Origin: Chitinophagaceae bacterium
Lineage (GTDB): Bacteria > Bacteroidota > Bacteroidia > Chitinophagales > Chitinophagaceae
Length of the DNA stretch: 64,000 nt
Assembly (NCBI GenBank): GCA_017307755.1
Contig: JAFKGQ010000009.1
Coordinates: 62,001-126,000 of the forward strand
Direction of reading: 5' to 3'
The notes below the pieces were generated by a model that ran no database searches, was not told the origin of the DNA, and saw nothing but the letters and a program-made list of their open reading frames with translations. The stretch's first letter is position 1. Each line of letters begins with the position of its first letter. The position numbers and the translations under genes were made by a program. Positions 52,768 to 62,118 of this stretch are shown here, one piece after another.

Positions 52768-54360
52768 ATGAAAAAGATAGTTATATATACGCTGGCCATC
52801 TCCATACTGGCCGGCTCCACAGCCTGCAAAAAATCGCTGCTGGATCTGAAAAGTCAGAGCGGGTACGACTTCGGCACTTATTTCGCTTCCGATGCCGCCA
52901 TGAACCAGGCCGTCATCGCCACTTATGCAGTGCTCCTCCACAATGGGCTAAACCAGGATTATGTTCTCTATGATTTTCTCGGTGACGAGGCAAAAAGGAC
53001 GACCAATGTGCAGGGTGATATGCAACTGGTGGGCGACTATAACTTCGGACCCAGCGTTTCCGTATTCGGTACGCTTTGGAATACCCTCTACCGTATGGCA
53101 TTCCGGGCAAACGTCGTAATCGATCGCGCCACCGCATGGAATCCGTCCGCCACTGCCGACCAGCAGCATGCCAAACAATACATAGCAGAGGCCCGGTTCC
53201 TTCGCAGCTATGCCTATTTCAAGATCGTCAATTGCTGGGGCGCAGCGCCGCTCATCACTGCTTATGACAGCCTTCGGACCAACAAATATTTCCCACGCAG
53301 CCCTGCCACGGCTATCTGGAGCTTTATCGAGAGCGATCTGTCGGCGGCCATTCCCGACCTGCCCCTTTCCTATGACACAGCTACCAACCTGGGGCGGGCC
53401 ACGCGGGGTGCTGCCGTAGCTCTGCTTGGCAAGACGTATCTGTATGAAAAGAAATGGGCCCAGGCCCAGGCCACTTTTGAGCAGCTGACGCAAGCTCCCT
53501 ATACGTACGACCTGGACCCTTCCTACGACCATCTTTTCAGCATAACCAACCAGTTCAGTGTAGAGAACATCTTCCAGGTAATGAATGGAGGGTGGACCGA
53601 CTGGTCGATAGGCAACCAATACTTTATGTTCGGCGGACAGGAGACCTGGGGCGGCAAGGCCACCCATACCGACAGGGCGCAGTCTTACGGTTTCAAAGAC
53701 TGGTTCAACGCCTATGTCACGACCGCTGCGGTCAATGCATTCCATTATCCCAACCCCGTGGGAGGAGCGCCCTATGTGGATCCCCGTGCCTACTCGACGT
53801 TTTATGGAGACAAACCCAGCGGAGGCGATACCGTATACTGCGAACACTGTTCCACCGGGAAGATAACGTATCCGTTCAATGCGGCGGACACCCAGGGCGA
53901 CTACAGCTGGCGTAAGTACGAATATTATGACCTGGTACCTTCCTACGGCGGCCCGCAAAGCCCCATTAACATGCAATTGATCCGTTTTGCCGACGTGCTG
54001 CTGATGCTGGCCGAAGCGCATATCCAGCAGGGTGACATCGGAAGCGTTCCCCTGGGACTGATCAACCGGGTGAGGCAACGGGCCGGCGCGGTGGCTTATC
54101 CGGACCTGGGCGCTGATCAGACGGCCGCCATGGCCATCCTCATACGGGAACGGCGGCTGGAGTTTTGCGGCGAGCAAAGCAGGTATTTTGACCTGATCCG
54201 GTGGGGCATTGCCAAACAAACCATCAACAGCGAAAGGGCTGTCGAGCCGGGATATCGCAACCAGCCCTTCCAGGATAAGCATGTGCTGTTCCCCATTCCG
54301 GACTTTGAGAAGAACTACAATCCGAATGTGGCCAAGGACGTAGCCAATGGGTGGAATTAG
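52768..54360 (+). CDS. SusD/RagB-type lipoprotein of the glucan locus (first)
   Basis: 530 residues. The lipobox is 'LAGSTACKK'. Family marks include 'SLLDLKSQSGYDFGTYFASDAAMNQAVIATYA', 'YIAEARFLRSYAYFKIVNCWGAAPLI', 'IRFADVLLMLAEAHIQQGD', and the end 'RERRLEFCGEQSRYFDLIRWGIA' then 'HVLFPIPDFEKNYNPNV'. Full length. It forms a complex with the SusC just upstream. A terminator lies 3 bases after its stop, closing the GH31-SusC-SusD unit. The antisense strand is open over almost the whole gene, which reflects codon composition and is not a gene. Confidence 0.95.
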   Translation: MKKIVIYTLAISILAGSTACKKSLLDLKSQSGYDFGTYFASDAAMNQAVIATYAVLLHNGLNQDYVLYDFLGDEAKRTTNVQGDMQLVGDYNFGPSVSVFGTLWNTLYRMAFRANVVIDRATAWNPSATADQQHAKQYIAEARFLRSYAYFKIVNCWGAAPLITAYDSLRTNKYFPRSPATAIWSFIESDLSAAIPDLPLSYDTATNLGRATRGAAVALLGKTYLYEKKWAQAQATFEQLTQAPYTYDLDPSYDHLFSITNQFSVENIFQVMNGGWTDWSIGNQYFMFGGQETWGGKATHTDRAQSYGFKDWFNAYVTTAAVNAFHYPNPVGGAPYVDPRAYSTFYGDKPSGGDTVYCEHCSTGKITYPFNAADTQGDYSWRKYEYYDLVPSYGGPQSPINMQLIRFADVLLMLAEAHIQQGDIGSVPLGLINRVRQRAGAVAYPDLGADQTAAMAILIRERRLEFCGEQSRYFDLIRWGIAKQTINSERAVEPGYRNQPFQDKHVLFPIPDFEKNYNPNVAKDVANGWN

Positions 54361-54363
54361 CAT

Positions 54364-54411
54364 GCAATAAAAGATGGAGCCGGGTGGATTCTTTCATCCG
54401 GCTTTTTATTG
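54364..54411 (+). terminator. Rho-independent terminator after the first SusD of the glucan locus
   Basis: AGCCGGGTG (54378-54386) pairs with CATCCGGCT (54395-54403) with one G-T pair and an 8-base loop, followed by TTTT. Flanking AATAAAA and TTTTTATT can extend the stem, which would make it work in both directions. Confidence 0.8.
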
Positions 54412-54423
54412 CCGGCCTGCGCT

Positions 54424-54535
54424 GTGAACCATTTTTACCCTAAAAATAACGGAATCATACCCCTGGCAGCAACAATTCAACACCTTCATTTGCAAGCTGC
54501 CCTACCCCGGATATACACACATCCAATTATATTTG
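54424..54535 (+). promoter_or_regulatory. Promoter region of the second susC, a copy of the GH5 promoter
   Basis: TTACCC (54435), ATACCC (54457), ACACCT (54480) and CTACCC (54502) recur about every 22 bases, and TATATTTG stands at 54528-54535. The last TACCC to the -7 box is 25 bases, exactly as in the GH5 promoter. The shared blocks include GTGAACC, CACCTTYATTTGCAAG, TTTGGYTYGYTTAA and TTGCATATGAAAAAG at the start codon. It is probably bound by the same hybrid regulator. Confidence 0.6.
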
Positions 54536-54572
54536 GCTTGCTTAATAAAGTTTAAAACCAAGACGATTGCAT

Positions 54573-57500
54573 ATGAAAAAGCGGAATCTGCAAAGAGCGA
54601 TGATTCGCCTGTTCTGGGCCACGCTCAGCTTTCTTTTCTTTTCAGCCGGCGGGAATGCACAAAATCCGCCTGATCTCAAAAAAATTACCGGAAAAGTGGT
54701 GATCGGCCCGGATGACAAACCCCTCCAGGGCGCCAGTGTCATGATCAAGGGACGGGCCACGGGTACGCAAACGGACAAGGACGGCCTGTTCAGTCTGAAT
54801 GCCAGAGAGAACGATGTGTTGATGATCAGCTTTATAGGCTTCACTACCCGGGAGGTCAGGGTAGGGGGCCGGCAGGTGGTCAACGTCCGTCTGGAGGTGG
54901 AGGACAGGAGCAAACTGAATGACGTCGTCGTCATCGGGTATGGGAGAGTACGCCGCACGGATGTGACCGGCTCTATCTCTTCTATCTCCGGCGCGGAGCT
55001 TATGAAAACCCAGCCGGCGACCTTCGATCAGGCGCTGCAGGGAAAGGTCGCGGGTGTCGTGGTACAGCAGGTGTCGGGACAGCCCGGCGGCGGCGTATCC
55101 ATTCAAATACGGGGCGTGTCTTCCATCAGTGGATCCAATTCTCCCTTATATGTAATAGATGGCGTTATTATCCCTCCCGTCAACGATCCGGGCAATGGTT
55201 CTAACCCGTTGAACACCATCAATCCTTCTGAAATAGAATCGGTCGACGTATTGAAAGATGCTTCCGCCACCGCCATATACGGCTCGCAGGCGACCAATGG
55301 CGTTATCGTCATCACTACGAAGCGGGGCAGGGCATCGGCGCCACAGATCAATTATGATGCTTATGCCGGATACCAGGAACTACCAAAGAGACTCCCTATC
55401 ATGGACTTGCGGCAATTTGCCACTTTTCTTAATGCCCGGGCGCAGGTATGGGGCTTTGATGTCAGACCCGAATTTGCGAATCCAAAGTACTTAGGCACCG
55501 GCACAGACTGGCAGAAAGAATTATTCCGGCATGCGCCGGAGATGAACCATACCGTTACGGTCAGCGGCGGCGATACGAGGACCCAATATTTGTTGTCGGG
55601 CTCTTATTTTCAGCAAAAAGGAATGGCGCTGGGCTCGGATTTTCAAAGGTATTCGGTGCGGCTGAATTTGGATAATAAAACCACCAACTGGCTAAAAGTA
55701 GGGACCAGTCTTCAACTGGCGCATGTTTATGAAAATCTGAATACCACTGCCTCCGGCATTATCGGCTCTGCGGTGAGCCTTACACCCGATATCCCGGTGC
55801 AAAACCCAGATGGTTCCTGGGGAGGGATTACCAACACCAGCGGTTGGATACCCGGGGTCGTCAACCCGGTGGCGATAGCGCAAATCGTCAAAAACCAAAG
55901 AAAGAGGAACCAGGTATTTGGGAATGCGTATGCCGAGATACAATTTTATAAGGATCTGTCATTGCGAAATGAAGTTTCCGGTAATTTCGATTTTAATACA
56001 CAGGATAATTTTACGCCAACCTATACTTTTGGAAAAGTCACCAATGGGACCAATTCCGGCTCCACGACTATGACAAATAACATTTATACGGTGTTACGCA
56101 ACTATCTGACGTATAATCATTATTTCACGAAGTTCAATCTCAATGCAGTGGCAGGGCATGAAGCGCAGTCATCCAACTACGAAAATGCCGGCGGTTCACG
56201 ATCCAATTTCCCATCAAACAATGTGCAGGCGCTTAATGCCGGCGATGCCACCACCGCCAAGAACTCCGGCGACAACGGTCTTGGTTCTTCACTTGAGTCC
56301 TGGTTCGGCCGCATTAATTTTGCCTGGAACGATAAATATCTGCTCACCGGCAATTTAAGGAACGACGGTTCTTCCAATTTTCCGGCCTACAATCGCCGGG
56401 TGACCACGTGGTCAGGAGCCTTTGCCTGGAAGATCAATAATGAGGAGTTCCTGAAAGCTATAACTGTGATCAACGAATTGAAATTGAGGCTTGGTTATGG
56501 GCTTACCAATAACCAGGGCATCCCGGGCAACACTTTCGCAACGCAACTTACGACGGTGGCTAATGGTTTGTCGGGTATAGCGCAGTTCCAAAGCAACCTG
56601 GCAAATCCCAATGTAACATGGGAAAAAACAAATTACTATAATGCGGGTCTGGATGGAACATTGTTCAACGGCCGGATAACCTTTTCATTCGATGGGTACT
56701 ATCGTAAAACCGACGGTCTTTTATTAAAGGTCCCGCTTCCGCTGTACTCCGGCACTACCGCCGGCTTTTCTCCCGGATCGATGGCGGCGCCCTACGTCAA
56801 TGTCGGTGCTGTAAGCAATAAAGGGTTTGATTTCAGGGTCAGCTCTACCAATATCAGCTATAGAAATTTTACATGGAAAACAGATGTCACCGTATCCCGT
56901 AATGTCAATAAAGTACTCAATTTAGGCGCCGGCGATCAGGCTAACCTGAGCCAAAAGTCCTATGTGATCAACGATATTGTCGAAAAGACGGTGGTGGGTC
57001 AGCCCATTGGCGAGTTTTATGGTTATCTATTCGATGGCGTGTTTGCCAACCCGGGCGATTTTCAAAAACATGCTTTGCCTGTGGATCAAAGCGGCAAGGC
57101 TTATCCGATCTCTCCGGCAGGCGGGGGCATCTGGTATGGCGACCGGAAGTTTAAGGATTTGAATGGCGACGGGGTCATCGATACAAAGGACCAGACCTTT
57201 TTGGGCTCTCCGATACCGAAATTCCAGTTCGGTATCAATAATACGTTTTACTACAAAAATTTTGACCTGAACATTTTCTTTAGCGGCAGTGTCGGCAATA
57301 AAGTATTCAATGAGGTGGCGATATCCCATACCAATTCGCAGAATAATACCAGTTATTTTACGTCGGTGCTGAATTATGCAAGATTGGCGTTGGTAAACCC
57401 CAATGGCTCTGCATCCGATGTCAACAATGTATATGTTGCCAACCCCAACACGAGCGTGGTAGGATTGCGGAACGATAATACCAACAGTAATAACCGTTCG

Positions 57501-57767
57501 TCCAACTTATTTATCGAAGACGGCTCGTTCCTGCGGTGCAAAAACATCACATTGGGTTACAGGTTGCCTGAAAGTATATTGTCAAGGGTACACCTGCAAT
57601 CATTCCGTGTATTTGCTACGGTGTCCAATGCTTTTGTCATTACAAAATATTCCGGCATGGATCCGGAGATCGGTTCCTGGAACCCTCTTCAGGCGGGTTG
57701 GGACCAGGGATATTATCCTCAGTCAAGAATATATACCATCGGTGCAAACATCGGTTTTGCCAAATAA
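54573..57767 (+). CDS. SusC-type TonB-dependent transporter of the glucan locus (second)
   Basis: 1064 residues from the ATG at 54573; a TTG at 54567 is in frame. Signal region ends near 'GGNAQ'. Carboxypeptidase-regulatory-like domain ('ITGKVVIGPDDKPLQGASVMIKG'), plug ('LNDVVVIGYGRVRRTDVTGS', 'VLKDASATAIYGSQATNGVIVITTKRG'), barrel closing with 'RIYTIGANIGFAK'. It is the first gene of the second operon, with SusD, SGBP-B-like, BACON-GH5, GH39 and GH42 genes following closely. The gene order SusC, SusD, SGBP-B, GH5 matches known xyloglucan loci. Confidence 0.95.
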   Translation: MKKRNLQRAMIRLFWATLSFLFFSAGGNAQNPPDLKKITGKVVIGPDDKPLQGASVMIKGRATGTQTDKDGLFSLNARENDVLMISFIGFTTREVRVGGRQVVNVRLEVEDRSKLNDVVVIGYGRVRRTDVTGSISSISGAELMKTQPATFDQALQGKVAGVVVQQVSGQPGGGVSIQIRGVSSISGSNSPLYVIDGVIIPPVNDPGNGSNPLNTINPSEIESVDVLKDASATAIYGSQATNGVIVITTKRGRASAPQINYDAYAGYQELPKRLPIMDLRQFATFLNARAQVWGFDVRPEFANPKYLGTGTDWQKELFRHAPEMNHTVTVSGGDTRTQYLLSGSYFQQKGMALGSDFQRYSVRLNLDNKTTNWLKVGTSLQLAHVYENLNTTASGIIGSAVSLTPDIPVQNPDGSWGGITNTSGWIPGVVNPVAIAQIVKNQRKRNQVFGNAYAEIQFYKDLSLRNEVSGNFDFNTQDNFTPTYTFGKVTNGTNSGSTTMTNNIYTVLRNYLTYNHYFTKFNLNAVAGHEAQSSNYENAGGSRSNFPSNNVQALNAGDATTAKNSGDNGLGSSLESWFGRINFAWNDKYLLTGNLRNDGSSNFPAYNRRVTTWSGAFAWKINNEEFLKAITVINELKLRLGYGLTNNQGIPGNTFATQLTTVANGLSGIAQFQSNLANPNVTWEKTNYYNAGLDGTLFNGRITFSFDGYYRKTDGLLLKVPLPLYSGTTAGFSPGSMAAPYVNVGAVSNKGFDFRVSSTNISYRNFTWKTDVTVSRNVNKVLNLGAGDQANLSQKSYVINDIVEKTVVGQPIGEFYGYLFDGVFANPGDFQKHALPVDQSGKAYPISPAGGGIWYGDRKFKDLNGDGVIDTKDQTFLGSPIPKFQFGINNTFYYKNFDLNIFFSGSVGNKVFNEVAISHTNSQNNTSYFTSVLNYARLALVNPNGSASDVNNVYVANPNTSVVGLRNDNTNSNNRSSNLFIEDGSFLRCKNITLGYRLPESILSRVHLQSFRVFATVSNAFVITKYSGMDPEIGSWNPLQAGWDQGYYPQSRIYTIGANIGFAK

Positions 57768-57793
57768 AGCAATCACTTATTAACAGTATTATT

Positions 57794-59371
57794 ATGAGAT
57801 CGATCAATAAAATATTAACCATTATGCTATTTGCAGCAGCAATGGCAGGATGTAAAAGGAGCTTTTTGGACCGTCCATCGAGCTCGCAGATAAGTTCCAA
57901 CAATTTTTACCAAACCACTTCGGATCTGCGGCTTGCCACCGCAAGCCTGTATGGCGGATCACCCTGGTGGCAATGGCATAACGGCGCTTTGATACCGCTG
58001 GGAGATGCGCTGAGCGGAAACGCTTATTATCCCTATTGGGGGGATCTTGTTCAACTGTATACACGTACGATCACGGGACAGAATGCCATTGTGTCCGGCG
58101 GCTGGACGGGCTTGTACAATGTCATTGCACAATGCAATACGGTGATCAATGCCATCCGGCAACAGGCTTCCTCCTCTATTCCGGCTACCGATAAAAATGC
58201 CGCGATAGGGGAAGCCAGGTTTATTCGTGCCGTAGCGTACTATCATTTGGCCCTTTTGTGGGGGGCTGTGCCCATTATCGAGGATAATACCAAACTGATC
58301 GATCATCCGCTTCTTAACAGGAATATCATTTCGGACGTCTATAAATTTATCAATAACGACCTCAGCTTTGCGGTACAAAACCTCCCCGGTACGGATGCCG
58401 CGGGACGCTTAACCACGTGGTCAGCGCAAGGGATGTTGGCCAAGGTATATTTAACAGAAGCCGGACGGGGGCAGACCGGCGGCACACGGGATCAGGCATT
58501 CCTGGACAGCGCAAAAAAATATGCCGGCAATGTGTGCAGGAACAGCGGATTGTCATTGTTGCCCAGCTATTATAATCTTTTCAGGGCGCAGTACAACGAT
58601 AACCCGGAATCACTGTTTGCCCTTCAATGGACGGCAGGGGTAGGTTACGGCAACGGCAACGATTGGCTGACCTATTCACCCAGCAACGATATAAATCCCC
58701 AAAAGACGGGCGCATGGACGGCATTGGAACCAACCTATGACTTTTATCTGAACTATACATGGAAAGACACGGTCAGGCGTATTGCCACTATTATGATGAA
58801 TGGGGATTATTACCCGGAGTTGAATGCCGCCGGGGGTGGCTATACGGCGACCGGGGTTTGTATGAAGAAGCACATCATCGGCAACGAGAAAGATAATAAT
58901 TCGCCGACGATGGATATCTGGTCATCTATCGAGCACAATGCAATCCTTCGATTGGCGGATGTGTACCTGGTATATGCCGAAGCTATTTTGGGCAACAATG
59001 CCAGCACCTCCGACGGTGATGCGCTGTTGTATTTTAACAAAGTACGGGCCAGGGCCGGTGTGGACCCTGCACCCATGCTGGATGCCGACACCATACTTCG
59101 GGAAAGAAGAGTCGAATTTGGTTTTGAAGGACAATACTGGCTGGACCTTGTAAGGCTTTCTTATTATAACCCCGACAAGGCGTTGTACATTATCAATCAT
59201 CAACAACGGATGACGTTTTCTTACGATCCTACGACCCGTATGGCGAAGCCGGATACGACTACTGCTCCGGCTATTCTTCCTGCCACCATCAGCGCGTTTA
59301 CCTTACAAATCCCCTCATCCGAACTGACGTCCGACCCCAAACTGGCCGATGCGCCTGTGCCCTATTTTTAA
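57794..59371 (+). CDS. SusD/RagB-type lipoprotein of the glucan locus (second)
   Basis: 525 residues from the ATG at 57794. A longer frame from 57698 would overlap the susC end by 70 bases and lacks a signal peptide at its start. The lipobox is 'AAAMAGCKR'. Family marks include 'FLDRPSSSQISSNNFYQTTSDLRLATASLYGG', 'AIGEARFIRAVAYYHLALLWGAVPII', 'LRLADVYLVYAEAILGNN' and 'RERRVEFGFEGQYWLDLVRLSYY'. In xyloglucan loci the SusD homologue (SGBP-A) has a wide aromatic platform for the glucan, but this cannot be confirmed by reading. The SGBP-B-like gene follows after 24 bases. Confidence 0.94.
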   Translation: MRSINKILTIMLFAAAMAGCKRSFLDRPSSSQISSNNFYQTTSDLRLATASLYGGSPWWQWHNGALIPLGDALSGNAYYPYWGDLVQLYTRTITGQNAIVSGGWTGLYNVIAQCNTVINAIRQQASSSIPATDKNAAIGEARFIRAVAYYHLALLWGAVPIIEDNTKLIDHPLLNRNIISDVYKFINNDLSFAVQNLPGTDAAGRLTTWSAQGMLAKVYLTEAGRGQTGGTRDQAFLDSAKKYAGNVCRNSGLSLLPSYYNLFRAQYNDNPESLFALQWTAGVGYGNGNDWLTYSPSNDINPQKTGAWTALEPTYDFYLNYTWKDTVRRIATIMMNGDYYPELNAAGGGYTATGVCMKKHIIGNEKDNNSPTMDIWSSIEHNAILRLADVYLVYAEAILGNNASTSDGDALLYFNKVRARAGVDPAPMLDADTILRERRVEFGFEGQYWLDLVRLSYYNPDKALYIINHQQRMTFSYDPTTRMAKPDTTTAPAILPATISAFTLQIPSSELTSDPKLADAPVPYF

Positions 59372-59395
59372 TGCAATAATTTAAAAAAGAACAAT

Positions 59396-60625
59396 ATGTA
59401 CAATATATCATATAGCCATTGCCAAAGGTTGTTGCTCACCTGTGCAGCCGCCCTGTTGCTATTTTCCGCCTGTAAAAAAACAGGATCATCCGCTCCTGTG
59501 CTGACGGGTGTACGCTATTACGCTCCCCCACCAAATGATACTGCCATGGCCAACCTTACGCCGACCGGTCAATGGGTGGTATTGGAGGGAAATAATTTGA
59601 AGAATGCTGTACAGATATTGATCGACGGTGTTCCCGCGTCCTTTAACCCTACACTTTTCTCCGATACAAGCGCGGTTGTGCAGATCCCCTCCGTGATCCC
59701 CTTCAATTCGGTGGCGGCCGGCGATCTTAACACCATAAAATATACCACTACCGGCGGATCTGTTACATTTAAATTCAATATTGTGCTTCCTCCCCCCGCT
59801 GTTACAAACATTTCGGACGAAATGGCGAATCCGGGCGATTCTGTCTGGATCCATGGAGCGAACTTTTTTCTCATCAGCGATATAAAGTTTGCGGGCGCAA
59901 GCGTTGACGCCTATAATGTTTCGGTCGATGGTACTACCCTGGCGTTTGTCGTGCCGCAGTTTAGCGCCGGCGGACCGCTGGTGATCACAACCAAATCCGG
60001 AACGACTGCCACACCGTTTAATGTGGAGGATTTTACCACCGGCGTACTGTGCAATTTTGATAATGTAATGACCTACCAATGGTGGAGCGCAGGACTTGAT
60101 AACAGCAGCGTGAAGTATCCCGGCAACACCGGCACTTACGCTATCCTGAATACCGGCGGCCCTTTAACCAATGGCGACGGCGGCTGGTGGAACGGCGGCC
60201 GGAGCATCAATTGCAACAGCGCGCAATGGGTGCCGGTGTCCAATTTAAATGACCCGCTTGCCAACTGGGCGTTGAAATTTGAGGTCAGCGTTACCAGTCC
60301 CTGGAACGGAGCTTCGATATTTTTAGCCCATAATGGCGATTGGAAATATATCGCCCGATATGAACCGTGGAAAGGCCTCAACGGCGCAACTGCTCCGTAT
60401 AAAACCAACGGATGGCAGACGGTGACGATCCCCTTTACGCAATTCCTTACGAAGCCTAACGGCGGGCAGGATGGTACGGGGCTCATGGCGCCGGACCTGA
60501 CAACTTTAGTAGGTAGTTCGGGCAGCGGCAGTATAAACGCGTATGTCATGAACGATGGCTCGGCCCCTGCCGCCACGGGACTTGTTGTCGCCATCGATAA
60601 TTTCAGGGCTGTAAAGATCAAATAA
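59396..60625 (+). CDS. Surface glycan-binding lipoprotein, SGBP-B-like
   Basis: 409 residues. The lipobox is 'LLLFSACKK'. Two IPT/TIG-type immunoglobulin-like modules (about 30-125 and 130-215: 'TPTGQWVVLEGNNLKNAVQILIDG', 'NISDEMANPGDSVWIHGANF') act as spacers. A C-terminal domain of about 190 residues follows, rich in Trp and Tyr ('MTYQWWSAGLDNSSVKYPGN', 'GDGGWWNGGRSINC', 'WKYIARYEPWKGL', 'NGWQTVTIPFTQF'). This architecture and the end domain fit the xyloglucan-binding family PF18329 of Bacteroides SGBP-B proteins. It should hold the polysaccharide at the cell surface next to SusC/SusD. Confidence 0.87.
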   Translation: MYNISYSHCQRLLLTCAAALLLFSACKKTGSSAPVLTGVRYYAPPPNDTAMANLTPTGQWVVLEGNNLKNAVQILIDGVPASFNPTLFSDTSAVVQIPSVIPFNSVAAGDLNTIKYTTTGGSVTFKFNIVLPPPAVTNISDEMANPGDSVWIHGANFFLISDIKFAGASVDAYNVSVDGTTLAFVVPQFSAGGPLVITTKSGTTATPFNVEDFTTGVLCNFDNVMTYQWWSAGLDNSSVKYPGNTGTYAILNTGGPLTNGDGGWWNGGRSINCNSAQWVPVSNLNDPLANWALKFEVSVTSPWNGASIFLAHNGDWKYIARYEPWKGLNGATAPYKTNGWQTVTIPFTQFLTKPNGGQDGTGLMAPDLTTLVGSSGSGSINAYVMNDGSAPAATGLVVAIDNFRAVKIK

Positions 60626-60638
60626 TAAAATAAACCGA

Positions 60639-62108
60639 ATGAAAAAGGATTTGCTATATAAGTCTTTGGGAATATTCTTTGCAATTGCAGTTATCGTATC
60701 CTGCAAGAAGACTGAAACTACAGCCTCTCAGCTTACGCTTGGCAATATAACGGATACCATACCGGAAAGCGGTGGGACCGTGGTTTTGTCATTTAATTCA
60801 AATGCCGCATGGAGCATCGATACCACTGGTACCGGATGGCTGCATCTGAGTCAGACATCGGGCAATATCGGTGCAGCGGCCATTAACTTAACGGCGGCGG
60901 CTAATTTATCAGGCATCAGCCGGTCAGTGCTTTTAAATATAAATTTAACCAACGGTCAAAGCAGACGGGTGACAATCCTGCAGCTTCCCCGGATCTTTCC
61001 TTCTTATAATACATCGCCCATTGCCGCCGATGCAACAGGGACAGGCAGTACAGCCGCTCAACTGGTGGCAAATATCAAACTGGGGTGGAATATCGGTAAT
61101 TCGTTGGAGGCTCCGGGCGGCGAAACCGGATGGGGCAATCCCGTGATCACACAGGCGCTGATCGACCTGGTAAAGAACAGCGGTTTCAATGCTGTCCGGA
61201 TCCCGTGTGCATGGAACCAGCATGCCGACCCGGCGACAGCGGCCATCGATACTGCCTGGATCCGCAGGGTGAAGGAAGTTGTACAATACTGTGTCAATGA
61301 CGGCATGTATATCATGCTGAATGACCATGTTAATGACGGGTGGCTGGATTGCACCGCCACCGGCGCGCGGCTGGATACCATCAAGGCAAAACAAAAAGCA
61401 TACTGGGAACAGATCGCTACGGCGATGCGGGACTTTGACGAACATTTGATGTTGGCCAGCGCGAACGAGCCGAATGCTACCGACCTCGCTTCCAGCACGC
61501 TATTGAGAGATTATCACCAGATATTTATCAATGCGGTCCGCTCCACCGGAGGAAAGAATGCGTTTCGTACGCTGATCATTCAGGCGCCGAGCACGTCTGT
61601 CGACCTGGCCGATTATTTTACGGTCATACCGGGCATGCCGGTGGATAGGGCGCCGAATAAGCTGATAATGGAAGTGCATTGGTACTCGCCGGCTAATTTT
61701 GCCATCCTTTCAGAGGATGCCTCCTGGGGTAAGGAATGGTGTTACTGGGGCGCCAACTACCATTCCAAAGACGATACTACAAGGAATGCTACGCCAAATA
61801 CCGAAGAAGCTTATGTCGATAGTACATGGGCCTATATGAAAAGAAGGTTTGTGGATAACAATGTGCCCATTTTGATCGGTGAATACGGTGCTCCGCGACA
61901 CAATGCCACGTTGAAGGGTCATCCGCAGGATTCCGTCCTTTCCTTGAATTCCAGGGCGCATTTTTACAGGTATGTCACGCAGTCCGCAAAGAAGAATGGT
62001 ATCCCGCCATTCATTTGGGACGCTTATTATGATCTCATCGACCGGAAGAATAACGTAGTATACGATCCGCAGTTATTGGATTCTTTACGGGTCGGAGCCG
62101 GACTATAA
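60639..62108 (+). CDS. Surface lipoprotein BACON-GH5 endo-glucanase
   Basis: 489 residues. Lipobox 'IAVIVSCKK'. A BACON domain (about 30-120: 'IPESGGTVVLSFNSNAAWSID', 'GWLHLSQTSGN', 'RRVTILQ') precedes a GH5 domain (about 135-485; subfamily 4-like, 'KLGWNIGNSLEA'). Acid/base Glu 277 is in 'SANEPN' and nucleophile Glu 415 in 'LIGEYGA'. This is the layout of the surface endo-xyloglucanase of the Bacteroides ovatus xyloglucan locus. It is a paralogue of the GH5 at 37584 but is lipid-anchored instead of T9SS-exported. The gene starts 13 bases after the SGBP-B-like gene. Confidence 0.94.
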   Translation: MKKDLLYKSLGIFFAIAVIVSCKKTETTASQLTLGNITDTIPESGGTVVLSFNSNAAWSIDTTGTGWLHLSQTSGNIGAAAINLTAAANLSGISRSVLLNINLTNGQSRRVTILQLPRIFPSYNTSPIAADATGTGSTAAQLVANIKLGWNIGNSLEAPGGETGWGNPVITQALIDLVKNSGFNAVRIPCAWNQHADPATAAIDTAWIRRVKEVVQYCVNDGMYIMLNDHVNDGWLDCTATGARLDTIKAKQKAYWEQIATAMRDFDEHLMLASANEPNATDLASSTLLRDYHQIFINAVRSTGGKNAFRTLIIQAPSTSVDLADYFTVIPGMPVDRAPNKLIMEVHWYSPANFAILSEDASWGKEWCYWGANYHSKDDTTRNATPNTEEAYVDSTWAYMKRRFVDNNVPILIGEYGAPRHNATLKGHPQDSVLSLNSRAHFYRYVTQSAKKNGIPPFIWDAYYDLIDRKNNVVYDPQLLDSLRVGAGL

Positions 62109-62118
62109 ATAAAATAAG

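Noticed and set aside
52948..54363. 471-codon open frame on the minus strand, antisense to a SusD gene
   Set aside because: It lies fully inside a clear SusD gene, has no recognisable domain and a low-quality composition rich in Ile, Gly, Arg and His. Long antisense openings are expected from the codon use of the real gene.
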